From a virus: a stretch of 64,000 nt of DNA. Positions 7,702 through 16,337 of the stretch are shown one piece after another. Numbering within the stretch: position 1 is the first letter of the stretch; each line of letters opens with the position of its first letter. The position numbers were made by a program, and so were the translations under genes. A model generated the notes under the pieces. It was given only the letters and a program-made list of their open reading frames with translations. It searched no databases and was not told the DNA's origin. Where the stretch lies: the IMG/VR virus record IMGVR_UViG_3300047469_000197, positions 31,131 through 95,130 of that record; one strand, 5' to 3'.

Positions 7702-7914
7702 TCAGCTCTCCTTGTCGCTGGAATGATCGGTAATCTCTTGACCGTTTGCATCCACCAGCGAACGCCAGGGCTTCATGAGTACGCCATCAATAACCACGCA
7801 TCCTTTAGCCTTGTATCGTGACAACAGCTGCGGCGTCATACTATTGGCCTGAGCCATTCGTGTTAGATTGCCACCAAAATACTGCGCTGCGATCTCGTCA
7901 ATTGTCTTTGCCAT
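7702..7914 (-). CDS. Small HTH protein upstream of cre (Cro/Cra position)
   Basis: 70 aa, starting MAKTIDEIAAQYFGG. Residues ~5-40 look like a helix-turn-helix of the Cro/YdaS sort (IAAQYFGGNLTRMAQANSMTPQLLSRY). It ends 2 bp before cre and so is cotranscribed with it, in the position of P1 cra. GAGG precedes the start. Its promoter region carries an inverted repeat (7937-7958). Confidence 0.65.
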   Translation of the reverse strand: MAKTIDEIAAQYFGGNLTRMAQANSMTPQLLSRYKAKGCVVIDGVLMKPWRSLVDANGQEITDHSSDKES

Positions 7915-7936
7915 CCGGGCTATCCTCTTTATCCAA

Positions 7937-7958
7937 AACAGATAATGTTTTATCTGTT
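7937..7958. promoter_or_regulatory. Palindromic operator between divergent regulators
   Basis: AACAGATAA and TTATCTGTT flank a 4-base spacer. A third half-site CAGATAA follows at 7960-7966. It lies between the minus-strand HTH-cre operon and the plus-strand Xre gene, so either regulator may bind it. Confidence 0.55.
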
Positions 7959-8125
7959 TCAGATAATATTAGAATTCCCATCGGTTTGTCACGGTAATTT
8001 TTTTGCACTATGGCATGCCGGAGCCATCACTAATCGGCGCAATAGATGGCATCTTGTTAAGTTTATCTTAACAAAAGAAATGTAGTGCCGTGGTAAACAT
8101 GCGTCAACTTTTAAAGGCGCATAAC

Positions 8126-8383
8126 ATGGTTCCCAAACGGCTAAAAGCAGCACGGATCGCAGCAGGATTAACACAGGAAAAGCTTGGGGTAATGGCGGGG
8201 ATTGAAGAAGCCTCAGCACGTGCTCGCATGTCATATTATGAATCCGGCACCTACCACCCCAATTTTGACACCGCCTGTCGGATTGCGGCGATCCTCGATG
8301 TACCCGAATGTTACCTTTACGCGGTCGATGACGATTTCGCGGCCTTTATCCTCACATCCTACCACCAGCAAAAACACAGCTAA
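8126..8383 (+). CDS. Xre-family transcription regulator
   Basis: 85 aa, starting MVPKRLKAARIAAG with AAAGG 8 bases upstream. The classical Xre helix-turn-helix fills residues ~4-65: LKAARIAAGLTQEKLGVMAG, ARARMSYYESG, then FDTACRIAAILDVPECYLY. The short 'EEASARARMS' insertion is typical of one enterobacterial repressor subgroup. Divergent from the HTH-cre operon. It could be a lysogeny or plasmid regulator; the target is unknown. Confidence 0.8.
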   Translation: MVPKRLKAARIAAGLTQEKLGVMAGIEEASARARMSYYESGTYHPNFDTACRIAAILDVPECYLYAVDDDFAAFILTSYHQQKHS

Positions 8384-8794
8384 GCCAGATTTGGCGGGGC
8401 TTAATCGCCAGTTCAGCAGAAAATGAGACGTTGCTACGTGAATTCTTTTTTGGCGCGTGGGTATCAGGTCGCCAGATTTTGCGTAGCGTTACCAGGTTAT
8501 TAACATGACTGGTGGCCAAGCAAGACATTTCTGATTTACTGCAGCGGCCAAATGCATATGTGAAGCGCGCCGGGGTTAGCAATTATTTTCGGCGTAACAA
8601 ATCCACATCCCACCGGCAGAATACATACACAGGCAATAGTGTTGCATAGCTAACGCGGCCAAAAATACTTAGTGGTCGAATCGTTTCAAAAACCTTACAC
8701 ATAGACCGAAAAGCCGTCGGCAGGTGCACGGCGCACTGGTTAGACCAATCAACATGAGAAAACTTCATTTTTTGAGTGGTATCAGCCTCCTAAG

Positions 8795-8828
8795 CCAAGA
8801 TTACATATTGGATGTTATGTAATCTTGG
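8795..8828. other. Candidate lox recombination site
   Basis: Two perfect 13-bp inverted arms, CCAAGATTACATA (8795-8807) and TATGTAATCTTGG (8816-8828), flank an asymmetric 8-bp spacer TTGGATGT. This is exactly the 13-8-13 layout of loxP, and the arms end in ATA next to the spacer as loxP arms do. It lies 1.1 kb from the Cre-like gene, in a gene-free region. Arm sequence differs from loxP. Function is inferred. Confidence 0.8.
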
Positions 8829-8951
8829 TTGCCGATCGTCGCATGGTAACGGTTTCATTTGGTGATTATTAGTTTCATCCCCCTTACGCTTCCCTTACCC
8901 GATTACAGGACAATTTTTACCCAACGCATAACTATTTCATTTAAACCGGAC

Positions 8952-9310
8952 CTAATGTCCGGTAGTGCCGTGGTTAATCACTATTTGAAATGATATATAA
9001 GGCCATTCCGAAAAAGTGTTAAAAGTAACAATATAATTTGACGAGCTGACAAGATGACGATCACGGCAACACTCCCCGTAATAGAAGATGTAAATTGCGC
9101 CATAACCAAACTTCACATTGATGTGTGCCGACCTGGTGCCGTCTCCATTCTTGTAAAACACTTCTCCATCGTGTGCGGGACTGTACGCATGTCCAGTGAA
9201 AACCGTCGTGCCTTTAGAAATGCGCTGAGAAAAGTCTGTAATAGTGCAATAAACTAATAAAAAATTGTCAGCTACTGTCCTTTTGGTCGATTTAACCCTG
9301 GAAATATACT
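8952..9310 (-). pseudogene. Possible gene relic, start-less open frame
   Basis: The minus strand is open from after a TAG at ~9310 to a stop at 8952. It reads plausibly as protein (TDFSQRISKGTTVFTGHAYS, then VFYKNGDGTRSAHINVKFG, then a beta-rich tail). There is no ATG or good start at the beginning; the first usable codon is a GTG at 9161. It could be the 3' remnant of a surface or fibre-type gene. Low confidence; it may be chance. Confidence 0.3.
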
Positions 9311-9317
9311 AATTTAC
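9300..9317 (-). promoter_or_regulatory. Operator-like TTAGTAT motif, copy 5
   Basis: Minus-strand reading GTAAATTAGTATATTTCC. Lies about 50 bp before the plus-strand gene at 9369. Confidence 0.5.
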
Positions 9318-9368
9318 TCCTTAGTTTAAGGCGTGCACGTTGCGCGCCTTGCTTGGAGAGTAATCAGT

Positions 9369-10235
9369 ATGCATGACATCAGAAAGGCTGAGATCTTGTA
9401 TCAGGAATTCATTGAATTCCGGGACGCGTTTCTTACTAAAGCCCTATTAGAATCCGCAGCACACAGCACAAACATGCACGGGCAGAAATTCCGCCCCGTG
9501 GTTCAGGTTCCTGAGCGTAAGGCAAATTACTGGCGCGAGCAGATCGCCAAGTGGAATGAGTACGCCGAACAGCTACGCCAGTATCCTGAGCTAGGCATTG
9601 AGAAATCCCTTTATGAGCCAGCCCCGAAGTACATCGAGGGAGCTAACCGCGTTCGTGTAAACGTTGTCCCGGCCATCACTTCGAAGAAGATTAGCCGTGA
9701 GGACGTTATCGATAAGATCAAGTCCACGATCGAGCAGTTCAAGGGCACAGAAGATACTAAACAATTCATTCAGAGCCTTGAAACCCAGCTGGAATTACTC
9801 AGCAGCCTTCCGCCGAAAACAGCGCTGCGCTTGCGCCGTGGCGGGTATGAGGATTTGATCTGCACCTACAACACAACGGTTGAAAAGAAACTCATGGAAC
9901 GCGTCACCGCGAACGGCGTTTTCTTTGATGATCGCGTGCTGCGTTATGGCCTGAAGCTCGGCGAAAAGAGCGCGAACGGTCGCACCTCTATCTATGACAA
10001 CGTGCAGCCTCTGCCTATCACCGTCTATAAAGATTCCAAAATCTACCTGATTTCGGATATCGAACGCGCTACCGCTGAAGTCCGTAACCCGGAAGTGGCC
10101 AAGGCCCGCACCCGTGAGTCATGGAACCGCGCCAACAGCAAACGCCGCGCCGGTACGGAGAAGAAAGCCGCTGCCGTCAAAGGTGCTGGCAATGCCGCCG
10201 GTGAAGTGAATCCAGCTGGTGGAGACACAGAATAA
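9369..10235 (+). CDS. Conserved-looking phage protein of unknown function
   Basis: 288 aa, starting MHDIRKAEILYQEF. GGAGAG lies 9 bases upstream, so I prefer this ATG to the alternative 12 codons earlier. The N-terminal half is helical (FIEFRDAFLTKALLESAAHS, KANYWREQIAKWNEYAEQL). A predicted helical hairpin (KIKSTIEQFKGTED...ETQLELLSSL) leads to a beta-rich core. The C-terminus is Ala/Gly/Lys-rich and probably disordered. It is the only plus-strand gene between lox and pac and converges on pacB across a shared terminator. I do not recognise it. Confidence 0.75.
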   Translation: MHDIRKAEILYQEFIEFRDAFLTKALLESAAHSTNMHGQKFRPVVQVPERKANYWREQIAKWNEYAEQLRQYPELGIEKSLYEPAPKYIEGANRVRVNVVPAITSKKISREDVIDKIKSTIEQFKGTEDTKQFIQSLETQLELLSSLPPKTALRLRRGGYEDLICTYNTTVEKKLMERVTANGVFFDDRVLRYGLKLGEKSANGRTSIYDNVQPLPITVYKDSKIYLISDIERATAEVRNPEVAKARTRESWNRANSKRRAGTEKKAAAVKGAGNAAGEVNPAGGDTE

Positions 10236-10256
10236 CCCTCCACCAGCCCGGAGGGT
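10233..10256. terminator. Shared terminator between convergent genes
   Basis: AACCCTCC/GGAGGGTT stem between the end of the 288-aa gene and the stop of pacB. The loop contains a Chi octamer (10240-10247, minus orientation). Confidence 0.65.
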
Positions 10257-10259
10257 TTG

Positions 10260-11759
10260 TTAGTCCTTGAGCCAGTCCAGCGCCTCATTACGGCGGCTCT
10301 CATCGGCCCTGCTGATCACCTCGTTCGCCGGGATGTAATCTGCCAGTTGAGTAAAGCAGAAGGTATCCCAGTGATCGGGCGATTTCAGGTTAAGCTTCGC
10401 CCTCATCTGCTCTTTAGGCATGCACACCCATTGGCCTGCCTCATTGAGAAATACCGGGATTTTGCTCGCCTGGTCAGTGGTTTTCCCGCCCTTATCAAAT
10501 TTCATACGGCCCTGTCGCACGGCGTTGGCCGCATAGACGTTTGCATATGCACGCTGGTTGATGAACCGCTTACGCAGCTCTTTGTTGTGAAGCGGGAAGC
10601 CCCATCGGATGCGCTGCGCAATCACGCCGTGCTTCTCTTCCAGTACGTCCGCCGTTGTGGCACCCACGCCATCTCCATCGATAACAATCGTGATGTTCGG
10701 GTACACCTCCGGATCACATTCGCTGTAGATGTAGTCCGCGAAACGTGACGGGGTCACGGTGGATTCCATTTCCAGCACCTTAAATGGCACCACGCGCCGG
10801 TGTTTTCCGTAGCCACTGATGCGGAATATTGAGAGTACCGACTTATCGCGACCGTTACCCACGTCGCAGCACGCCACCCAGCCCCAGCCCTTAGCCAGGT
10901 ATACATTACGCCGCATTGCGCGATCGCAGTCGTCACGGCCCAGCAGGAAGCCGGATATGGAGGATGGGAACTCACCGCGCACCTTGATGAGGTATTCCGG
11001 ATTCTCCCGCCCGCCGTAGTCCACCAGCTTTTCCCGGATGAACTGCAGCGTAACCAGTGGCGACTCTTCGCTGTTGAGGCGGATCGCCCTATAGATGCCG
11101 TTCGGGTTCTCCGGAGTGACAGCCAGGCGGTGATGTGAGTCATAAAACTCCCCGCTGGTCCGCGTGGGCTGCGAGATGAGCAACAGGCGGTTATCTTCCT
11201 GCGTCAATGCGCCCTTGATGAAGCCAAACGCCTTATCTGATACGCCGGATGCCTCATCGATAATGTAAAGCAGGTGTTCGGCGTGTTCGCCGGCTAGCGC
11301 TTCTTCGTTACCCAAGCGGAAGCCTTTGGGCACCACTTCCCATGCACCCTTAGACTCGGTGGCGAAAAACATCATGTCCGTGAGCGTGAAGTACTGATTC
11401 AGCCACGGGAAGCGCTTAAGGCAGACTTTCCAGTTTTCACGGAGGTACTTGAATATCCCCGTCTTAACCTGCTGCAGCTTGTTCGCCACGATAATGACGC
11501 GGGCGCCGGGGAAGAACAGCATGTAGCAGAGAATCATGATTGAGGTCATATCTGACTTTCCGGTACCGTGTCCGGAGGCGACCGTGGTCTTACTGCCTCC
11601 TTCCTGTACGGCCTCAATAATCATTTCCTGCTGCCATGTCGGGATCTTGCCAAACATCACTTCTGCGGCGCTGATCCAGTCGTATCGGTACAACAGAACC
11701 AGCTCCTGCCAGCGCGGGTCATCTAATACCGAGCGCTTAGCCTTATTGCTGGTGGCCAT
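10260..11759 (-). CDS. pacB: Terminase large subunit (PacB-like)
   Basis: 499 aa. Phage DNA packaging ATPase-nuclease. Walker A is GHGTGKSD at residues 63-70; Walker B is LLYIIDEAS at ~163-171, followed by the ATPase coupling motif region LLISQPTR. The nuclease domain includes [16 protein letters not shown] near residue 290 and [14 protein letters not shown] near 360, with acidic residues in RNase H-like positions. P1 PacB is of similar length. GGAG lies 9 bases before the ATG. It overlaps the end of pacA by 17 bp, as expected for a terminase operon. Confidence 0.9.
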   Translation of the reverse strand: MATSNKAKRSVLDDPRWQELVLLYRYDWISAAEVMFGKIPTWQQEMIIEAVQEGGSKTTVASGHGTGKSDMTSIMILCYMLFFPGARVIIVANKLQQVKTGIFKYLRENWKVCLKRFPWLNQYFTLTDMMFFATESKGAWEVVPKGFRLGNEEALAGEHAEHLLYIIDEASGVSDKAFGFIKGALTQEDNRLLLISQPTRTSGEFYDSHHRLAVTPENPNGIYRAIRLNSEESPLVTLQFIREKLVDYGGRENPEYLIKVRGEFPSSISGFLLGRDDCDRAMRRNVYLAKGWGWVACCDVGNGRDKSVLSIFRISGYGKHRRVVPFKVLEMESTVTPSRFADYIYSECDPEVYPNITIVIDGDGVGATTADVLEEKHGVIAQRIRWGFPLHNKELRKRFINQRAYANVYAANAVRQGRMKFDKGGKTTDQASKIPVFLNEAGQWVCMPKEQMRAKLNLKSPDHWDTFCFTQLADYIPANEVISRADESRRNEALDWLKD

Positions 11760-12972
11760 CGTCTACATCTCCATACAGATGGTTGTTAATCTCTTCGTCC
11801 GGCTCTTCACCATCAGCAAAGTCCGGCATCAGGTTCAGGTCATTCAGTGAGCCGTCAGCGGACACGTCACCCGCCCCCATGTCGTCCACAATCACGTTGA
11901 CGGCTTCCCGCTTCTCGGCCAGCGTGATTTCTAACTCGGCCATACGTGTGGCGCGCTGCTCACGTGCGCGGCGATCCAGCTCTGCCAGGTCAACAGGCTG
12001 TGAGTTAATGTCTTCTCCTGCCCCTTCTTTCATCTCTGCGCGGGCCAACTCCAGCAGCAGAGAAGGAACTTTGAAGCCGTTCGCCTCGATGTAGATGGCT
12101 GTTTCCATGGCGGTCCACTTCTCTGCCTTGCGGCGTGCGTAAGCCTCCATCACACGCTCTGGCTCTGAGAGTTTGCGCAGGTGGAGCTGCTGTTCGCGTT
12201 GGTCTTTGGAATAGCTCTGGCGGAGTCCGGCCATGGTGCGGGCGGTATCGTTGATGCTGGCTGCGGCTGCAGCGAGAACGGAAACGGCTTTGTTGATGGT
12301 GGGCGGCTCATCCTCGCCGGGTACGTGTTCTTCCAGGTGGGCGAGCATTTCAGTAACCGCGCGCTCAAGGGCAAACTGATTAACGAGGGCGCTGCGTATC
12401 ATTCTCGCCTCAATGTCATCGACACCGGCGCGGCTCATCAGCGCCTCGGCTTCCGCGAGATCGTTGTCGTCCGGGACGAGGGCACCAACCAACACCTGGC
12501 CGCCAGCTTTACTCTGATCACCGGCGCGCCCCGACTTGGTCTTTTTGCCGACAACATCCATCAATTGTCCCGTGAGCACACTCGCGGGCGTTTCAGCACC
12601 GGGGGCCGTGTCGCGTGCCTTGGCGGCGCGCACCTGCTCACTTAACGCATTGATTTTACTGGCGGTGGTTTCCCGCTCGCCCACTGAGGTTTGATCACGC
12701 TTGTGATCAGTTTTGCTTTTGCGATCAATTGATCGCGGAGGTGTTTTTGATCGCGAAACTGATCGCGGGGCTGTTTTGGAGGCAGATTTAGCTCCCACCT
12801 GACTGGTTCCCACGCCCAGGTTACGGCGGGCTGTGCCGTGATTTAAATCATATAAATCAGCATATTCCTTTATCGTAACGTCCTGCTTCTGCCTCATCTG
12901 GGCTAGGCGTTCTCTGTGTTCATTCCAGTCCGTTTTCACTTCGCGATCACCGTCTATTACTACGTTGATCAC
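11743..12972 (-). CDS. pacA: Terminase small subunit / pac-recognition protein (PacA-like)
   Basis: Up to 409 aa. In P1, PacA binds and helps cut the methylated pac site. The N-terminus ([20 protein letters not shown], then [20 protein letters not shown]) closely parallels the helix-turn-helix start of P1 PacA as I recall it. A basic Ser/Thr/Lys linker (~60-110) is followed by a long helical region and an acidic C-terminus ([13 protein letters not shown]) that could contact PacB. The first usable codon is the GTG at 12972; a GTG at 12939 (VKTDWNEH) fits P1 better. GATC-rich clusters lie inside codons ~70-94 and across the start. Upstream neighbour in the opposite direction is parM. Confidence 0.85.
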   Translation of the reverse strand: MINVVIDGDREVKTDWNEHRERLAQMRQKQDVTIKEYADLYDLNHGTARRNLGVGTSQVGAKSASKTAPRSVSRSKTPPRSIDRKSKTDHKRDQTSVGERETTASKINALSEQVRAAKARDTAPGAETPASVLTGQLMDVVGKKTKSGRAGDQSKAGGQVLVGALVPDDNDLAEAEALMSRAGVDDIEARMIRSALVNQFALERAVTEMLAHLEEHVPGEDEPPTINKAVSVLAAAAASINDTARTMAGLRQSYSKDQREQQLHLRKLSEPERVMEAYARRKAEKWTAMETAIYIEANGFKVPSLLLELARAEMKEGAGEDINSQPVDLAELDRRAREQRATRMAELEITLAEKREAVNVIVDDMGAGDVSADGSLNDLNLMPDFADGEEPDEEINNHLYGDVDDGHQQ

Positions 12973-13029
12973 CGATTCTATTGATCGTTACATCTGCCGT
13001 GATCAAGGTTTTCTCGCACCCGGTGATCA
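12692..13029. other. Candidate pac site: two clusters of TGATC hexamers
   Basis: Six GATC tetramers lie at 12693-12764 and five at 12945-13028. Every one is within a TGATCA or TGATCG hexamer on one strand or the other. P1 pac has the same design: clusters of GATC hexamers inside the start of pacA, cut only when Dam-methylated, with a bend region between. Here the ~180-bp spacer includes an AT-rich tract (12840-12872) that could bind IHF. Confidence 0.85.
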
Positions 13030-13157
13030 CGTTCTCGCCATTTGTCGGACGAATTACCGTTATTTTGTTGCAATTTACCCGACATTTCGTAAGATGAACC
13101 CGCAACAATCAATCAATCACTTATGTAATTCGCTTAAAAGTTAGGGAAAATTTAGAT

Positions 13158-14264
13158 ATGACTAAAAGTGCACAAACCCCTGTTTTCGTTGCTGTCGATG
13201 GTGGCTCAGGCAATATCGCAGTGCGTTACACCGACGATCAGGGCAATGACGTCTTCAAAATTTCACCGTCACTCATTCGCCGTGGCCTGCTTCAGCAGGG
13301 TACGCAAGAATCTACTTCGACGTGGTTGACCGCCGATGGTGCGCTGTTCTCGGTTGTTGACGATGGCACCAGCATGGAGCTGGAGAACACCTGTGACACC
13401 ATTTACCAGCTGTCTGCGCAAAACCGCGTCCTGGTGCTGGATGCACTGGTTAAAGCGGGCCTGAGCGGTCGTGACGTGGTTATCGCCGATACGCTGCCTG
13501 CCGATCAGTTCTATGGCGACAACGGCATTAACTACGCCCGCATTGAGGAAAAGAAAAAGAACCTCATGCAGCCGATCACCAGCTACACCGGTGCCATTAA
13601 GCCGCCGCGCGTTATCCACTCGGTGATCATGCCGGAAGCCGTTACCGCTTACGTCAGCGCCAGCGTCAGCCCGGACGGCACGCTCAACCCTGCGTTCGAA
13701 GGCGTGACGCGCTGCATCATTGTTGACCTTGGCCGCTTCACCTGCGATATCGCCGTGGTAAACAGCTCGCTTGACGTCCTGAACCGCATCACCACCGAGC
13801 ACGGTATTCACGTGATGGTTCAGCGCCTCTATCACCTCATCCAGCTGCATGAGAAGGAGCTGGGCCTGAGTGAGTCCAAAGAGCTTAATATGGCGTCTAT
13901 GGATGGCTTCATTGAGCGCGGCTACATTGGTTCACAGGCAAAAGCCCGCGAAGCACACCGTAAAGATATCCGCCCTCTGATTTTGCAGGCGGCGCAAGAG
14001 CTGGCTGAACAGATTAAGAGTGACATCCGCGCGGTGACGCACGGTTTCGCTGATGATATCGATATGCTGCTGTTTGTTGGCGGCGGGGCTAACTGGCTGG
14101 GCGGTGCGCTCGAGTTCGTTGGCGATCTGAGCAGTGACTGGCACGACTACACCCATATTCCGGCTCACCCGGAGCGGGCTGTCGTTGATGGTGCATTCCT
14201 CATGCTGGAGCAGCGTAAGGCGCACATCATGGCCGAGCTCACGAAGCCCGTAACGGAGGCGTGA
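13158..14264 (+). CDS. parM: ParM-like actin-type plasmid segregation ATPase
   Basis: 368 aa. Polymerises into filaments that push sister plasmids apart (type II partition). Actin-fold signatures: N-terminal phosphate loop VFVAVDGGSGNIAVRY, second phosphate segment CIIVDLGRFTCDIAVV near residue 190, and adenosine motif MLLFVGGGANWLGGAL near 300. AGGGA precedes the ATG. It forms an operon with the ParR-like gene 1 base downstream. The 185 bp upstream holds part of the pac cluster and an inverted TGTCGG pair, where a parC centromere would be expected; clear iterated repeats were not seen. P1 itself uses ParA/ParB, so this module is a replacement. Confidence 0.9.
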   Translation: MTKSAQTPVFVAVDGGSGNIAVRYTDDQGNDVFKISPSLIRRGLLQQGTQESTSTWLTADGALFSVVDDGTSMELENTCDTIYQLSAQNRVLVLDALVKAGLSGRDVVIADTLPADQFYGDNGINYARIEEKKKNLMQPITSYTGAIKPPRVIHSVIMPEAVTAYVSASVSPDGTLNPAFEGVTRCIIVDLGRFTCDIAVVNSSLDVLNRITTEHGIHVMVQRLYHLIQLHEKELGLSESKELNMASMDGFIERGYIGSQAKAREAHRKDIRPLILQAAQELAEQIKSDIRAVTHGFADDIDMLLFVGGGANWLGGALEFVGDLSSDWHDYTHIPAHPERAVVDGAFLMLEQRKAHIMAELTKPVTEA

Positions 14265-14265
14265 T

Positions 14266-14754
14266 ATGGCAGAGAATGACGCCCGCAAACGTGATGCTTT
14301 AACGTTTTCTATCACCGCCCAGGTGCGAAAATCAGCGGCTTCATGCCGTTTTGTAGATGAATTTCGTGCATCGGGAGAACACGCCGAAAAGCGTGCCAAA
14401 GTGATTGCGGCGCTGCGTTCTGGTCAGATGCTTGAAGAGGCTGGCTTAGAGCCAGTCCTCGCATTCCTGGACACGGAAGGGTTTGAAAACCTGAATGTGA
14501 GAGAGCGTCAGCTGCTTGTGCTGGCGCGATTGCAGGATTTTATGGGGGTTAATCCCCATACTGCACCCGTTGCCGTCCCGGTGGAGGTTGTCGCACAACC
14601 ACCATCAGCCCAGGAACAGCAGGCAGAAGAGCCAGAAACTCAGCAGCAGGCCACATCCGAAAAACCGGATGAAAAGCCACCAGCTGAACCACCAGTTGCA
14701 GATAAGAAGCCCAATCCGATGCTTGCTAATTTCGCCAGCAAGCTATCTGGCTAA
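14266..14754 (+). CDS. parR: ParR/StbB-like partition adaptor
   Basis: 162 aa. Follows parM by 1 bp. The N-terminus (RDALTFSITAQVRKSAASCR) looks like the ribbon-helix-helix domain that binds the centromere. A central helical part and a Pro/Glu/Gln-rich linker (EQQAEEPETQQQ, EKPPAEPPV) lead to a short conserved-looking tail (NPMLANFASKLSG) that would bind ParM. The call rests mainly on position and architecture. Confidence 0.75.
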   Translation: MAENDARKRDALTFSITAQVRKSAASCRFVDEFRASGEHAEKRAKVIAALRSGQMLEEAGLEPVLAFLDTEGFENLNVRERQLLVLARLQDFMGVNPHTAPVAVPVEVVAQPPSAQEQQAEEPETQQQATSEKPDEKPPAEPPVADKKPNPMLANFASKLSG

Positions 14755-15132
14755 TCGTGATCGTCCCATCAGTGAAAGGGCAAGGCGTAATATTTCGCTC
14801 TCTGCCCTTTCCTTCTCATCATCGCTCATCAGCATTACCGTCCGCCGCCTTGGGTCGATCCGTTCCGGATTGCGACAGCGCTTAAAAAAGGCATCATCCA
14901 GGTGCTTGAGGTGGAAGGTTCGCGGCCTGACAGTATCATCAACAATACAGTCCGAATTATGCGATTTCGCGATAGACAGCATACGTAAGTACACTTCGCT
15001 AACCGACGAACGGTATTGTGGATAACGCTTTTTCAACCCTTCTGTAACCTCTCTGGCGCTGGCTGGTCTGCCATGCTCAATGAGGTACTGCGAAATCTCC
15101 CACGATGTAAATCTCTTGTGCTCGGCTGCCAA
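14743..15132 (-). CDS. Putative winged-helix regulator
   Basis: 129 aa from a TTG at 15132 (MAAEHKRFTSWEISQYLIEH). Residues ~8-60 read as a winged helix (SWEISQYLIEHGRPASAREV, then a RYPQYRSSVSEVYLRMLS recognition helix). The C-terminus is basic and helical. It converges with parR and overlaps it by 12 bp. Reminiscent of CaiF/GrlA-type regulators, but this is a guess. A TTAGTAT motif at 15351 points towards it. Confidence 0.55.
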   Translation of the reverse strand: MAAEHKRFTSWEISQYLIEHGRPASAREVTEGLKKRYPQYRSSVSEVYLRMLSIAKSHNSDCIVDDTVRPRTFHLKHLDDAFFKRCRNPERIDPRRRTVMLMSDDEKERAESEILRLALSLMGRSRLAR

Positions 15133-15394
15133 AGGCTACCCCGTCATAAGATTTCAGTTCGTGTGGGTTTAGCGGCTACCTAAGAATAAGGCGCGGTTAA
15201 GCGCCTTAAGGGACAAAATGGTAGTTATACGCTCAGATAATGCTAAAGCTGCTTTGCATGCACTCACGATTAAACAGCAAGGAGGATAAGCGCATGGAAA
15301 ACAGCCTCAACGTGAACGCGGCCAGGCTCGCGCTCGGAAGGGATTCTATAACATAAGATACTAAATTTACAAACTCTCGACGCCAGCGTGATTG
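15133..15394. other. Intergenic stretch with hairpin and two tiny open frames
   Basis: Contains the hairpin AAGGCGC/GCGCCTT (15188-15207, no T run). Two tiny plus-strand frames follow: 15218-15289 (23 aa, GGGA upstream) and 15294-15356 (20 aa, strong AGGAGGAT at 15280-15287). They may be leader peptides or chance; no downstream plus-strand gene follows directly. Confidence 0.35.
15351..15370 (-). promoter_or_regulatory. Operator-like TTAGTAT motif, copy 6
   Basis: Plus-strand reading ACATAAGATACTAAATTTAC. Between the end of the YhaV gene and the winged-helix gene. Confidence 0.6.
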
Positions 15395-15889
15395 TTATTT
15401 GACTACGCGCATGAGAGAAACAAACGTTCGGCTGTCATTTGACTCTTCCACCAGCTCGGCCCAGTCATCAGGTGGGTTGCCATCTTCCAGCATTCCCTTA
15501 AAGACGCGGTAAGCATCAGATTTAGAGCCATAGGTGCGTAATGTGGTTTCGTCATTCATCCAGGCCAGAATAATTATCTTGCTCTGTGTGTCGTATCTGA
15601 AGAAGAGGCGATAACGTCCAGCTGCAAACTTTGCCCTGCGCCAGCCCCGATATCCTTCACCCAGCGTGTTCCCCTGACGGTATTCATTCCCGGATGGGTT
15701 AACGGTGATCCCCTCATTAATGACTTTCTTCACAACATCCAAAAGCTTGGTGCAACGCTTGCCCTGGAAAGTGTCCGGGTTTTTCTCTCGCTCTTTCTCG
15801 ACCTGCTCAGTCAAGTTGGTAATCTGCTCTTGAAAGCACGGGTGGAGTAATACGGTCCACCCGTTTATTTTTTCTGACTCTGGGGTCAT
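15395..15889 (-). CDS. yhaV: Toxin of PrlF-YhaV system (YhaV-like)
   Basis: 164 aa. YhaV is a RelE-superfamily ribosome-associated mRNA endonuclease that stops growth until neutralised by PrlF. The whole sequence fits: INGWTVLLHPCFQEQI, FQGKRCTKLLDVVKKV, LGEGYRGWRRAKFAAGRYRL, KIIILAWMNDETTLRTYGSK and VFKGMLEDGNPPDDW. Its ATG overlaps the stop of the antitoxin gene (TAATG). Provides post-segregational killing for the plasmid form, as Phd/Doc does in P1. Confidence 0.92.
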   Translation of the reverse strand: MTPESEKINGWTVLLHPCFQEQITNLTEQVEKEREKNPDTFQGKRCTKLLDVVKKVINEGITVNPSGNEYRQGNTLGEGYRGWRRAKFAAGRYRLFFRYDTQSKIIILAWMNDETTLRTYGSKSDAYRVFKGMLEDGNPPDDWAELVEESNDSRTFVSLMRVVK

Positions 15890-16233
15890 TAGTCGTCGTC
15901 CGTTAGTTCCGCGTCTATATCGGTGTCCATGCCAGCAGTCAGCTCGTTAATACGCGCAAACAATGATGCATCAAGCGGCTTCAGATTTTGAGGGTTGGCC
16001 TCCATATCCTTATCCAGAAAACTCAGGAAGCTTTGGATCACCGGATCCAGGTGCTCTTCTTCTTCCTGCTGACGTGAAAGCATCACTTGGCCACCAGCCA
16101 AAAGTGAATACTCGAGATATTCACCCGGCATGAGGTGGAGCGCATCCCTGACTGCGGGCGGTATGGTTGTTTGACTGCGCTCTGTGAGGCGGGATTGCAC
16201 TCTCAGCGCTACATCAGATTTTAAAATGTTCAT
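15889..16233 (-). CDS. prlF: Antitoxin PrlF (SohA)-like
   Basis: 114 aa from ATG at 16233 (MNILKSDVALRVQS); the in-frame codon at 16257 is less well placed. The N-terminal swapped-hairpin (SpoVT/AbrB) DNA-binding fold is visible in RLTERSQTTIPPAVRDALHL followed by PGEYLEYSL. The acidic C-terminus (INELTAGMDTDIDAELTDDD) should wrap YhaV. Autoregulation of the operon by the complex is expected from the family. Confidence 0.9.
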   Translation of the reverse strand: MNILKSDVALRVQSRLTERSQTTIPPAVRDALHLMPGEYLEYSLLAGGQVMLSRQQEEEEHLDPVIQSFLSFLDKDMEANPQNLKPLDASLFARINELTAGMDTDIDAELTDDD

Positions 16234-16337
16234 AATTTGCTTTTTCCTCACAATCAACGCCTCAATAATAATGCACCTGCATTACGAATGCAATTGCATT
16301 CACTGGGGTTAGTTGCGTATTTACCCGGCTTAATTGA

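Larger units (their letters stand above)
8384..9368. other. Gene-poor spacer holding the lox candidate
   Basis: Nearly 1 kb with no well-supported gene. It contains the 34-bp lox-like palindrome (8795-8828), an open but start-less frame on the minus strand (8952-9310) and a TTAGTAT motif (9300-9317). Short open frames at 8352-8582 and 8583-8768 on the minus strand lack good ribosome sites. Confidence 0.5.

Noticed and set aside
8583-8768. 61-codon minus-strand gene next to the lox candidate
   Set aside because: GGAGG lies more than 20 bases from its ATG and the sequence looks random; not listed as a gene.
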